From Desulfuromonadaceae bacterium (GTDB taxonomy: Bacteria > Desulfobacterota > Desulfuromonadia > Desulfuromonadales > SZUA-540), in NCBI GenBank assembly GCA_003250235.1, contig QKGY01000328.1:1-6216 (forward strand): DNA of 6,216 nt, given 5' to 3'. Shown in pieces: positions 1-5,930 of the stretch (positions are counted from its first letter, which is position 1; each line of letters starts with the position of its first letter). The translations under genes were made by a program, and so were the position numbers. The notes under the pieces are model-generated. The model had not been told where the DNA came from, ran no database searches, and saw only the letters and a program-made list of their open reading frames with translations.

Positions 1-35
1 TCACCATGCAGCTGCCTCAAGGAGTTCTGCCATGA
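1..35 (+). CDS. aguA: 3' end of a gene, probably agmatine deiminase (aguA), cut by window edge
   Basis: Reading in the third forward frame, the first bases encode a tail of roughly TMQLPQGVLP followed by TGA at 33-35. The split codon before it ends in TC, so it could be isoleucine. Agmatine deiminases typically end in a segment like IHCITQQQP, so an (I)TMQLP tail fits that family well. The stop overlaps the ATG of the next gene as ATGA, which is typical of translational coupling. Agmatine deiminase makes N-carbamoylputrescine, the substrate of the enzyme encoded immediately downstream, and the two genes are commonly adjacent. Only about ten residues are visible, so the identity rests on this short tail and the neighbour. 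Confidence 0.6.
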   Translation, partial: TMQLPQGVLP

Positions 36-904
36 ATGACCTGATTGTCGGAATGGTTCAGCAGAGCTGCAGCGCCGACCGGGACGCCAGCCTGCGCGCC
101 AGCATGAAGGGTATCCGCCAGGCGGCTTCTCAGGACGCCCAACTGGTCGTCTTGCAGGAGCTACATACCGGCCTGTATTTCTGCCAGAGTGAAGATACGC
201 GCTGCTTCGACCAGGCCGAAACCATCCCGGGACCATCCACCGAAGCCTTCGGCGCCCTCGCCCGTGAACTGGGGATCGTTCTGGTCACTTCCCTGTTCGA
301 GCGAAGAGCCCCGGGTCTGTATCACAACACCGCGGTCGTGCTCGAGAAGGATGGAACGATCGCCGGCATGTACCGCAAGATGCACATCCCCGACGATCCC
401 GGCTATTATGAAAAGTTCTATTTCACCCCTGGCGATCTGGGGTTTTCCCCCATCGACACCTCGGTAGGCCGACTGGGCGTGCTGGTCTGCTGGGACCAGT
501 GGTATCCGGAAGCCGCCCGCCTGATGGCCATGGCCGGAGCCGATATGCTGATCTACCCCACAGCCATCGGATGGGACCCTCTGGATGACGAAGACGAACA
601 GCAACGCCAGTTGCAGGCCTGGATCACCATTCAGCGCAGTCACGCGGTCGCCAACGGCATTCCGGTGATCAGCGTCAACCGGGTCGGATTCGAGCCGTCA
701 CCAGAGACCGGAGGTCAGGGAGCCCAGTTCTGGGGGAACAGCTTCGTGGCTGGATGTCAGGGGGAAATTCTCGTTCAGGCCGGCAGACAGGAAGAGGTGT
801 TGATGGTCACCCTGGATCGGCAGCGCAGCGAGACTGTCCGTCGCATCTGGCCGTTTCTCAGGGACCGGCGCATCGACGCCTATGGCGACCTGACCAGGGA
901 TTGA
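32..904 (+). CDS. aguB: N-carbamoylputrescine amidase (nitrilase superfamily)
   Basis: This 290-residue cytoplasmic enzyme is predicted to hydrolyse N-carbamoylputrescine to putrescine, CO2 and ammonia, the last step of the agmatine route to polyamines. The full carbon-nitrogen hydrolase fold is present. The catalytic triad reads as Glu43 (in LQELH), Lys116 (in MYRKMHIPDDPGYYEK) and Cys153 (in VLVCWDQWYPE). The MHIPDDPGYYEKFYF stretch and the WDQWYPEAARLMAMAGA segment are highly characteristic of AguB and separate it from general nitrilases. Length matches the family. The start is supported by AAGGAG at 19-24, seven bases before ATG, and by the ATGA overlap with the preceding gene. The 3' end overlaps the convergent channel gene by 25 bases. 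The context of a likely aguA upstream supports the assignment. Confidence 0.95.
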   Translation: MNDLIVGMVQQSCSADRDASLRASMKGIRQAASQDAQLVVLQELHTGLYFCQSEDTRCFDQAETIPGPSTEAFGALARELGIVLVTSLFERRAPGLYHNTAVVLEKDGTIAGMYRKMHIPDDPGYYEKFYFTPGDLGFSPIDTSVGRLGVLVCWDQWYPEAARLMAMAGADMLIYPTAIGWDPLDDEDEQQRQLQAWITIQRSHAVANGIPVISVNRVGFEPSPETGGQGAQFWGNSFVAGCQGEILVQAGRQEEVLMVTLDRQRSETVRRIWPFLRDRRIDAYGDLTRD

Positions 905-2019
905 TCGTCTTTTTCAGAACCATGACAGGCGTCTGCACAGGCCTTAGAGCCTGTGCAGACGCCTGGCGTACCGATCTCGGCCCTGAATCGTGGTAGGCTT
1001 TCGGGATAATTCTCCTGCAGAAAAAACAACAGCTTCTCACGCACTTCGCAACGCAGATCCCAGGCGGAACTGGAATCCCGAGCGCTCATGAGGGCTCTCA
1101 CTTCCACCGTACTCTCCCGGGCTTCCGTGACCACCAGATTACACACTTTCCCATCCCACAAGGCAGACTCTTCGAGAATACTGCGCAGTTGCCGTCGCAG
1201 CGTTTCTACAGGAAGGGTATAGTCGACATAAAGGAAAACGGTCCCCAGAATATCGGCTGAAGTTCGCGTCCAGTTCTGAAACGGTTTGTCCAGAAAATAG
1301 GTGATCGGCACAATCAGGCGTCGCAGATCCCAGATTCGGACAACCACGTAGGTCAGGGTAATTTCCTCAATACGCCCCCACTCCCCTTCGACAATGACGA
1401 CATCGTCGATTCGCACCGGCTGGGTCAGGGCGATCTGAATCCCTGCAAAGAGTGTCGCCAGGCTTTTCTGGGCGGCAAAACCCGCGATAATTCCGAACAG
1501 ACCGGCCGAGGCGAGAAGGCTGACCCCCACCTGACGGATCTTTTCAAAGCTCATCAGCATGGTCGATGCCGCGACCACGGCAATGATGACCAGCAGAATT
1601 TTGACGAGGACATTGATCTGGGTGTGAACCGCACGCGCCTTGAGATTATCCGACAAAGAGACATCGTAGCGGGAGAGGATCAGATCGCGAAGGGCAAATA
1701 CCGTGTTGGCGAACAGCCAGGCAAGCACCGCGATAAAAGCAAGGTTGAACATATGACGCAGTATCGGTTGCAGCGTATCGGAAAATCTCAGGGACGGAGC
1801 GGCAACCAGGATAAGAAAGAGCGGCAGCAATAGCCGGGCGGGCCCCCGCCAATACCGGACCAGGACCGTGTCCAGTCTGGTTTCCGGCCGTTCCGCAAAA
1901 CGAAGCAGCCAGCGAAACAGGATGAAATAAACCAGCGATCCTGCGAACACGGCTGCAAGAAGCACCGTCAATGAAAAAGCAAGACCTTCCAGTCCCGATG
2001 CGTTCCAAGATGAGGGCAT
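880..2019 (-). CDS. MscS-family mechanosensitive ion channel
   Basis: This inner-membrane protein of 379 residues is predicted to open under membrane tension and release solutes on hypo-osmotic shock. Hydrophobic segments lie near residues 14-36, 61-77, 92-111 and 136-156. They are followed by the pore-lining helix at about 165-198 (SLLASAGLFGIIAGFAAQKS), rich in Ala/Gly as in MscS TM3. The beta domain follows (DDVVIVEGEWGRIEEITL at 206-223; RLIVPITYFLDKPFQNW at 234-250), then a cytoplasmic alpha/beta domain to about residue 349. ATG at 2017-2019 is chosen because AAAGGAG lies ten bases upstream (2030-2036). A longer GTG start at 2070 lacks a ribosome site. The last 30 or so residues look like an add-on: residues 352-365 are encoded by a perfect inverted repeat and carry three cysteines. 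The gene is probably co-transcribed with the lipoprotein and barrel genes upstream. The MscS subtype is unclear. Confidence 0.92.
   Translation of the reverse strand: MPSSWNASGLEGLAFSLTVLLAAVFAGSLVYFILFRWLLRFAERPETRLDTVLVRYWRGPARLLLPLFLILVAAPSLRFSDTLQPILRHMFNLAFIAVLAWLFANTVFALRDLILSRYDVSLSDNLKARAVHTQINVLVKILLVIIAVVAASTMLMSFEKIRQVGVSLLASAGLFGIIAGFAAQKSLATLFAGIQIALTQPVRIDDVVIVEGEWGRIEEITLTYVVVRIWDLRRLIVPITYFLDKPFQNWTRTSADILGTVFLYVDYTLPVETLRRQLRSILEESALWDGKVCNLVVTEARESTVEVRALMSARDSSSAWDLRCEVREKLLFFLQENYPESLPRFRAEIGTPGVCTGSKACADACHGSEKDDQSLVRSP
926..965. repeat. Perfect 17-bp inverted repeat with 6-base loop between convergent genes
   Basis: The arms at 926-942 and 949-965 are exactly complementary for 17 bp (CAGGCGTCTGCACAGGC and its reverse complement) around the loop CTTAGA. 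Each arm begins and ends with CAGGC. It lies 22 bases after the aguB stop and inside the C-terminal codons of the convergent channel gene. Such a stem would form a very stable RNA hairpin on either strand. No run of T follows on either side, so it is not a standard intrinsic terminator. It may act as a bidirectional transcript-end stabiliser or a Rho-assisted stop, or be a REP-like repeat. The structure is certain; the role is inferred. Confidence 0.9.
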
Positions 2020-2029
2020 CCTTTCCGTG

Positions 2030-2036
2030 CTCCTTT
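2030..2036 (-). promoter_or_regulatory. Ribosome binding site setting the channel gene start
   Basis: On the minus strand AAAGGAG is followed ten bases later by ATG at 2019. The upstream in-frame GTG at 2070 has no comparable purine-rich site before it, so the shorter 379-residue product is preferred over a 396-residue one. Confidence 0.65.
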
Positions 2037-2078
2037 CTCTGACGCGGCAAACGGTTTTCCCTCCTGCCACATTTGCTG

Positions 2079-2318
2079 CTAGGGATTTTCACGGATGACC
2101 GACTCCCCATTCTCGGGAGAGAGGGCCGGCTTCGGCGCTTTTTTCTGCGACTCTTTTGAAGGGATAGGGAAACGCCATTGAAATTCCGCGTATCCTTTAC
2201 CGCTGGAGGCGCATCCCGAGGTCAGCAAGGACAGAAAAAACAACCCGACAAGCCATGGGATGAAGGGACTTCGCCTCCCTTGTAGGCCAGAGCCCCGTTG
2301 TCGATAACCTTGTCTCAA
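2079..2318 (-). CDS. Small predicted lipoprotein of unknown function
   Basis: The gene encodes 79 residues. An arginine-containing N-region (ending GRRS at 14-17) is followed by a hydrophobic core PWLVGLFFLSLLTSG and Cys36, forming a lipobox-like LLTSGC. Cleavage before Cys36 would leave a mature peptide of only 44 residues; Ala at +2 suggests outer-membrane retention. The threonine at position -3 is less usual than leucine in a lipobox. The mature part has a short aromatic patch (YAEFQWRFPIP) and then a Lys/Pro/Ser-rich tail with no recognisable domain. The start is TTG, preceded on the minus strand by GAGGGG four bases away, and lies eight bases after the stop of the barrel gene, so the two are almost certainly co-transcribed. 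I do not recognise a family. It may be an accessory partner of the barrel protein. Confidence 0.7.
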   Translation of the reverse strand: MRQGYRQRGSGLQGRRSPFIPWLVGLFFLSLLTSGCASSGKGYAEFQWRFPIPSKESQKKAPKPALSPENGESVIRENP

Positions 2319-2326
2319 AGCACCCC

Positions 2327-3361
2327 TCAGGGAAACCGGTATACGGCCCCCAGTTTCACGGCAAAGGAGGTCCAGTTGACCTCGTTCAGTCGCGTCCTTG
2401 CCACCGTTCCATCTGCCAGATAGATGATATCGGTACCGTCCGAGGCTCTCCAGTCGCTGTAATCCACGGCCAGGTGCAGCGCCCAGCGTGGGGTCATCCG
2501 ATAACGACCCGCCACCTCGCCCACCAACCCCCTTCCGACGGCATCGTGGGAGAAGCTCTTGGGATGCTGTAAGTCGTCGCGAAGATTCCAGTCCCCTTCC
2601 GCACGGTACTCGGCCAGGTGATACTCGAATCGCCCGGAGAAGGAAAACCGTTTATCCTCACGACTGGCGACTTCCAGCCCCGCCCAAGGCCCATACCATT
2701 GCGTGGAATACGAGCTGTCAAGGCCAGAAAAGGCACCCTGAGGCGGAACCGTCACCTCCCCGGCCCCAAAGAACTGGTCTGCAAGCGCCTGCTCCGAAAG
2801 GGTTTGCACTCCGTCGGTCAGGACCAGTTTCTGCCGATGATAGGAGTATCCCAGCAAAGGGGTGAATCGCACGTCGGCCAACGACGACAGATAGGGAACC
2901 CCCAACCCGAGCGATGCATCCAGCACATGCCCCCCGTCCGTGCGGTTATTGGACCGCGACCATTCAAGAGTGCGATCGCTCCCCGAATAATCCGAATCCT
3001 GATTCTCCCCCGAATCAATGACGCCATAACCCAAGGAACCTTCAAGTGCCAATCCGAATCGACGGGTACGCGGAAGGTATTCATAACGACCCCGACCTTC
3101 TACTTCATAGATACGCAGGTTATCCCAGGAGAGTTCGGAAAGAACGTTGACACCGCCCCCGGCGATATTCCAATCCAATTGGTCCTGCCTGTAACCGGCC
3201 TGGATCGTCGTTTCGAGTTCGGAGGCAAAAACGGGAAACGAAACCAGGAATCCGGCAAAGAAAAAGCCGTAGAAAATCTGGAAGAGAAGGCGGTTCAAGC
3301 GACCCGCCCTGCGATCCTCCAAAGCTCTGAATTTCCAGACGATGTAATTAATAATTCTCAT
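2327..3361 (-). CDS. Outer-membrane beta-barrel protein, omptin-like layout
   Basis: The frame encodes 344 residues: an N-terminal signal sequence (hydrophobic LLFQIFYGFFFAGFLVSFPVFA, likely cleaved after Ala46), then alternating amphipathic strands rich in Tyr/Trp/Gly, ending YRFP. Strand-loop features such as DWNIAGG, NVLSELSWDNL and the loop DSDYSGSDRTLEWS resemble omptin-type barrels. Asp122 and Asp124 sit where OmpT has its catalytic Asp83 and Asp85. Around residue 257 (GDWN), the histidine of the OmpT Asp210/His212 pair is not at the equivalent place. Protease activity is therefore doubtful, and the comparison is from memory of OmpT. The ATG at 3361 gives an unusually long signal and has only a distant GAGG. 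An in-frame TTG at 3298 would give a compact 26-residue signal peptide and may be the true start. The gene leads a cluster with the lipoprotein and MscS genes. Confidence 0.75.
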   Translation of the reverse strand: MRIINYIVWKFRALEDRRAGRLNRLLFQIFYGFFFAGFLVSFPVFASELETTIQAGYRQDQLDWNIAGGGVNVLSELSWDNLRIYEVEGRGRYEYLPRTRRFGLALEGSLGYGVIDSGENQDSDYSGSDRTLEWSRSNNRTDGGHVLDASLGLGVPYLSSLADVRFTPLLGYSYHRQKLVLTDGVQTLSEQALADQFFGAGEVTVPPQGAFSGLDSSYSTQWYGPWAGLEVASREDKRFSFSGRFEYHLAEYRAEGDWNLRDDLQHPKSFSHDAVGRGLVGEVAGRYRMTPRWALHLAVDYSDWRASDGTDIIYLADGTVARTRLNEVNWTSFAVKLGAVYRFP

Positions 3362-3381
3362 TCAGCAACCCAATTCGATCC

Positions 3382-3412
3382 TCTGAAAAACCCGATCGCA
3401 TTCAGATTTTCA
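3382..3412. promoter_or_regulatory. Nested dyad symmetries in divergent intergenic region, possible operator
   Basis: TCTGAA at 3382-3387 is mirrored by TTCAGA at 3401-3406 (13-base spacer), and TGAAAA at 3384-3389 is mirrored by TTTTCA at 3407-3412. A CGATCG palindrome lies at 3393-3398. The block sits between the divergently transcribed barrel and YitT genes, where a shared regulator could bind. Short repeats in AT-rich DNA can be chance, so this is only a candidate. Confidence 0.25.
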
Positions 3413-3425
3413 CGTCTTGAAGAAT

Positions 3426-3458
3426 TTGACAATAGCCGGCGGATATGTTTTTTCTAAA
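3426..3458 (+). promoter_or_regulatory. Weak candidate promoter for the YitT gene
   Basis: A perfect TTGACA (-35 consensus) lies at 3426-3431, but the best -10-like hexamer, TCTAAA at 3453-3458, is 21 bases away instead of about 17. On the other strand the same bases read TTGTCA, a possible -35 for the divergent barrel gene, also without a good -10. A promoter is expected in this spacer, but the exact elements are uncertain. Confidence 0.3.
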
Positions 3459-3467
3459 CCTCTCGAT

Positions 3468-3474
3468 AGGGAGG
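3468..3474 (+). promoter_or_regulatory. Ribosome binding site setting the YitT gene start
   Basis: AGGGAGG lies six bases before ATG at 3481. An in-frame ATG at 3445 would add twelve residues (MFFLNLSIGRDK). It is preceded only by GGCGG placed too close, and it would fall within the likely promoter region, so the 3481 start is preferred. Confidence 0.8.
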
Positions 3475-3480
3475 GATAAA

Positions 3481-4344
3481 ATGTCAGCAAAAAACAATCG
3501 TTTCACCTATTCTCTGTTTTGGAACTGTGGGCTAATTCTCCTCGGATCATTGATCCAGGCGATCGGGTTCAAAGCCTTGGGCGAACCCCAGGGATTTGTC
3601 CCCGGCGGTCTCTTTGGCATAGCCACCCTCGTCCACTATACGACTGGCATGCTGAACACGGGCCTGATCTATCTGCTGCTCAATATCCCGATGTTCATTC
3701 TCGGTTACATTTTTATTTCCAGACGTTTTCTCGGCTACAGCTTTCTCGCCATGCTTTCCCTGTCGCTTTTTTTCATGCTGGTCGATTTCCGGATCGCCCT
3801 TTCCAACCAGTTGTATGCCGCCGTGACCTTCGGGGTCTTTATTGGAACCGGCGCCGGGATGGTGCTTCGGTCCCTGGGCTCTAACGGAGGGCTCGATGTC
3901 GCTGCGGTGATTCTCAATCAGAAATACAACATCGGGGTCGGAAAATTCTATTTTATATTCAATAGTCTGCTGTTTACCTTCAGCTTCGCCACTTTGGACA
4001 ACGATCTGGTGATTGCCTCGATGATCGCCGTATTCATCACCTCCGTGACTGTTGATTATTGCTTGTCGTTGTTCAACCAGCGCAAGCTGGCCCTGATCAT
4101 CTCGGAAAAACCCCAGGAAATTGCCGATCAAGTCATGTCCCACATGAAGATCGGTGCGACCTTTCTTCCGGCCGTCGGTGCCTATCATCGACGGGAAAAA
4201 ACAGTTCTGATGGTCGTGATCAACAATATCCAGCTTAAACGTCTTGAGGAGATTGTCTTTACCAACGACCCCTTTTCCATGTTCATTGTAGAGAACACCT
4301 TCAATGTCCTCGGTTCTACATTTTCCAAAAGAAAGATCTACTGA
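3481..4344 (+). CDS. YitT family membrane protein with C-terminal DUF2179 domain
   Basis: This 287-residue inner-membrane protein has hydrophobic segments near residues 11-30, 40-56, 60-79, 84-101, 112-130, 156-170 and 176-197. The glycine-rich motifs typical of the YitT family are present: GFVPGGLFGIATLVHY at 38-53 and LRSLGSNGGLDVAAVILNQKYN at 129-150. A cytoplasmic DUF2179 domain follows at about 202-280, including MSHMKIGATFLPAVGAYHR and DPFSMFIVENTFNVLG. Length is normal for the family. The function of YitT proteins is not settled; a transport role is often proposed, and nothing here identifies a substrate. It is divergent from the barrel gene and convergent with the CBS-domain gene, so it is probably transcribed alone. 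Confidence 0.92.
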   Translation: MSAKNNRFTYSLFWNCGLILLGSLIQAIGFKALGEPQGFVPGGLFGIATLVHYTTGMLNTGLIYLLLNIPMFILGYIFISRRFLGYSFLAMLSLSLFFMLVDFRIALSNQLYAAVTFGVFIGTGAGMVLRSLGSNGGLDVAAVILNQKYNIGVGKFYFIFNSLLFTFSFATLDNDLVIASMIAVFITSVTVDYCLSLFNQRKLALIISEKPQEIADQVMSHMKIGATFLPAVGAYHRREKTVLMVVINNIQLKRLEEIVFTNDPFSMFIVENTFNVLGSTFSKRKIY

Positions 4345-4386
4345 CAAGACGGTTTTCTGACCCGTTCCTCATCCTCCATGATCGGG
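4345..4386. other. Short convergent spacer with no clear terminator
   Basis: Only 42 bases separate the stops of the convergent YitT and CBS-domain genes. The only pairings seen are weak: ACGG/CCGT, four bp, and ACCCG/CGGGT, five bp, the latter running into the start of the neighbouring gene's 3' end. Neither is followed by a T run, so transcription probably ends inside the opposing gene or by Rho. Confidence 0.5.
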
Positions 4387-5826
4387 TTAACGAAGCAGAT
4401 CGAGACGGAAACGAAAACGCAGAAACTCCTGGAACTCTCTGACCCCTTCCAGGGCAAGCCTCAACCGCCCTTTTTCCATACGGTTGAGGTGATCCATGGG
4501 AATAAAATTGTCCGCCTCATGCCCCTGTCGGATGGATGCCACCTGTCCACGCAGGCGTAAATGCACCAGCAAATTGAAACTGGCCTCAAGATCCTCGGCC
4601 TGCTCCCGCCCTAGGATGCCCGTAGCGACCAGCGCTTCAAGACGTTCGCGCGTACCGCCATCCATATGGCCTGCTTCCATGGAAAGAACCTTGACGCCTT
4701 CGGTGATGGCAAAAATGCCGGCTTTTTTGATATCCAGCTTGCCCCGGTGGGGCCCCTCTTTCTCCACACGCATACGCCCGAACATTCCGAGAGGAGGCTT
4801 GAACCGCATCACGTTCATCGCTGACCGGGCCAGGAAGACATCGTTTCCACGTAAGCACTGAGCAAGGTATCCTTTAAGAGATTTTTCCAGCTCGTCATCC
4901 CCGTGCAGGATTCGAAGGTCATAGAACATACTGGCCTTGAGGATATTTTCCGAGGTGATGTTCCCGACCCAGCGGTCAATCTCCTCTCGCCACTGGTTCA
5001 GACTTCTTCGCCACGGGGGATTCTTGGCCATAATTCCCCCAGGACAGGGAGGAACGCCAACGGCGATCAGGGCATCGATTAAAGCCTGCGAAAAATCCTC
5101 CAGATGTCTGACCTCTTCGCTGTTCAGCTCATCGGCATACACGAGCGCATTATCCTGATCCGTGGTCAGCGTTTGCTCCCTGCGCCCTTCACTCCCCAGA
5201 ACGACAAACGCAAAGGGTTTGGGGAGATCGGCGAAACGGTCCTGCCTCAGCAGCGAAATCAGACGCAGGAGCAACTGGTCATTCAGGTGCGCAATAAGAC
5301 GAACAAGATCCCGCGTGGACACGCCGGTACCGGTCAGGTGAAGGACCAGTTCCTGAATACGATGGTGCATATCCTTGAGGTCAGCGAAGGTTTGCGCCTC
5401 TTCAATATCCCGGATCATCTTTTGAGGAGACCGGGTCTGAAGTCTGAGGATATCCGAATCGGTCACAATACCGACAAGATTGCCATGGGCATCAACGACC
5501 CCGATACGGTGAATATCGTGGCGGGACATCCGGTAAAGGGCTTCAAAAAGGAAGGCCGTCTCTTCCACAACGAGCAGGGGGGAGGTCATGATCTCCGCGA
5601 CGACAATCCCTCCCGGATCCATGCCGGCAGATACCACCTTGTTGCGCAAGTCCCGGTCGGTCAGGATGCCGACAGGAAGAGAGTTTTCGGTGACAACCAC
5701 ACTGGAAACCCCTTTGGTGCTCATGATCCCTGCCGCTTTCGTCACCGTGTCCGTAGGGGGGCAGGTGACGACATGACGTTGGCAGAATTGCCCAACGGGC
5801 TGAAACAGGATATTGGCTTCAGGCAT
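4387..5826 (-). CDS. CBS-domain pair plus DUF294 nucleotidyltransferase-like protein
   Basis: This 479-residue soluble protein has two CBS domains at about 8-67 and 74-132, each closing with a GI(L/V)TDxD motif (GILTDRDL, GIVTDSDIL). Such pairs usually bind adenine nucleotides and act as sensors. A linker helix region leads into a DUF294 nucleotidyltransferase-like domain with the signature GSEGRREQTLTTDQDNAL at 211-228. Gly211/Ser212 and Asp223/Asp225 are the expected metal and nucleotide site, related to the GlnD uridylyltransferase N-terminus. The C-terminal half (about 330-475) matches the DUF294 C-terminal helical domain. ATG at 5826 is preceded by GGAG eight bases upstream. Many relatives carry an N-terminal cyclic-nucleotide-binding domain and sit beside a DNA polymerase III epsilon-like exonuclease gene; neither is present here. 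The substrate is unknown. Confidence 0.92.
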   Translation of the reverse strand: MPEANILFQPVGQFCQRHVVTCPPTDTVTKAAGIMSTKGVSSVVVTENSLPVGILTDRDLRNKVVSAGMDPGGIVVAEIMTSPLLVVEETAFLFEALYRMSRHDIHRIGVVDAHGNLVGIVTDSDILRLQTRSPQKMIRDIEEAQTFADLKDMHHRIQELVLHLTGTGVSTRDLVRLIAHLNDQLLLRLISLLRQDRFADLPKPFAFVVLGSEGRREQTLTTDQDNALVYADELNSEEVRHLEDFSQALIDALIAVGVPPCPGGIMAKNPPWRRSLNQWREEIDRWVGNITSENILKASMFYDLRILHGDDELEKSLKGYLAQCLRGNDVFLARSAMNVMRFKPPLGMFGRMRVEKEGPHRGKLDIKKAGIFAITEGVKVLSMEAGHMDGGTRERLEALVATGILGREQAEDLEASFNLLVHLRLRGQVASIRQGHEADNFIPMDHLNRMEKGRLRLALEGVREFQEFLRFRFRLDLLR

Positions 5827-5842
5827 AAGCAGGTCTCCAGTG

Positions 5843-5869
5843 TACAGGCAAATCGAGGATTGTCCTGTA
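5843..5869. promoter_or_regulatory. Imperfect 27-base palindrome upstream of the CBS-domain gene
   Basis: TACAGG at 5843-5848 and AATC at 5851-5854 are mirrored by GATT at 5858-5861 and CCTGTA at 5864-5869. The centre is GAG, with two mismatched positions on each side (CA opposite GT). It ends 17 bases before the start codon, placing it in the probable 5' leader or promoter. It could be a repressor operator or an RNA hairpin near the ribosome site. No clear -35/-10 pair was recognised around it. Confidence 0.4.
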
Positions 5870-5930
5870 AATTTTACCGTAATCCGTACAAGCTTACCGG
5901 CATTTTTCGATAATCTCTGTCAGTCATTCC

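Noticed and set aside
161..643. Minus-strand open frame opposite aguB
   Set aside because: It is a shadow of the aguB codons, with no ribosome site or recognisable motif.
926..965. Calling the 17-bp inverted repeat a standard intrinsic terminator
   Set aside because: Neither strand has a T run after the stem, and the stem lies inside the reading frame of the channel gene, so it is listed as a repeat of uncertain role.
2020..2070. GTG start at 2070 giving a 396-residue channel
   Set aside because: No ribosome binding site precedes it, whereas ATG at 2019 has AAAGGAG at suitable distance, and the extra 17 residues are polar and unlike a channel N-terminus.
2618..3457. Long plus-strand open frame (279 codons) opposite the barrel gene
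   Set aside because: The translation is low in family-like motifs, lacks a ribosome site, and lies fully antisense to a frame with a clear signal peptide and barrel pattern.
3547..4347. Long minus-strand open frame (266 codons) opposite the YitT gene
   Set aside because: The product is an unnatural mix rich in His/Asp/Gln, as expected from the antisense of membrane-helix codons; the YitT frame is unmistakable.
5104..5913. Plus-strand open frame (269 codons) opposite the CBS-domain gene
   Set aside because: It is antisense to strongly conserved CBS and nucleotidyltransferase motifs, has no recognisable domain and crosses the palindrome region.
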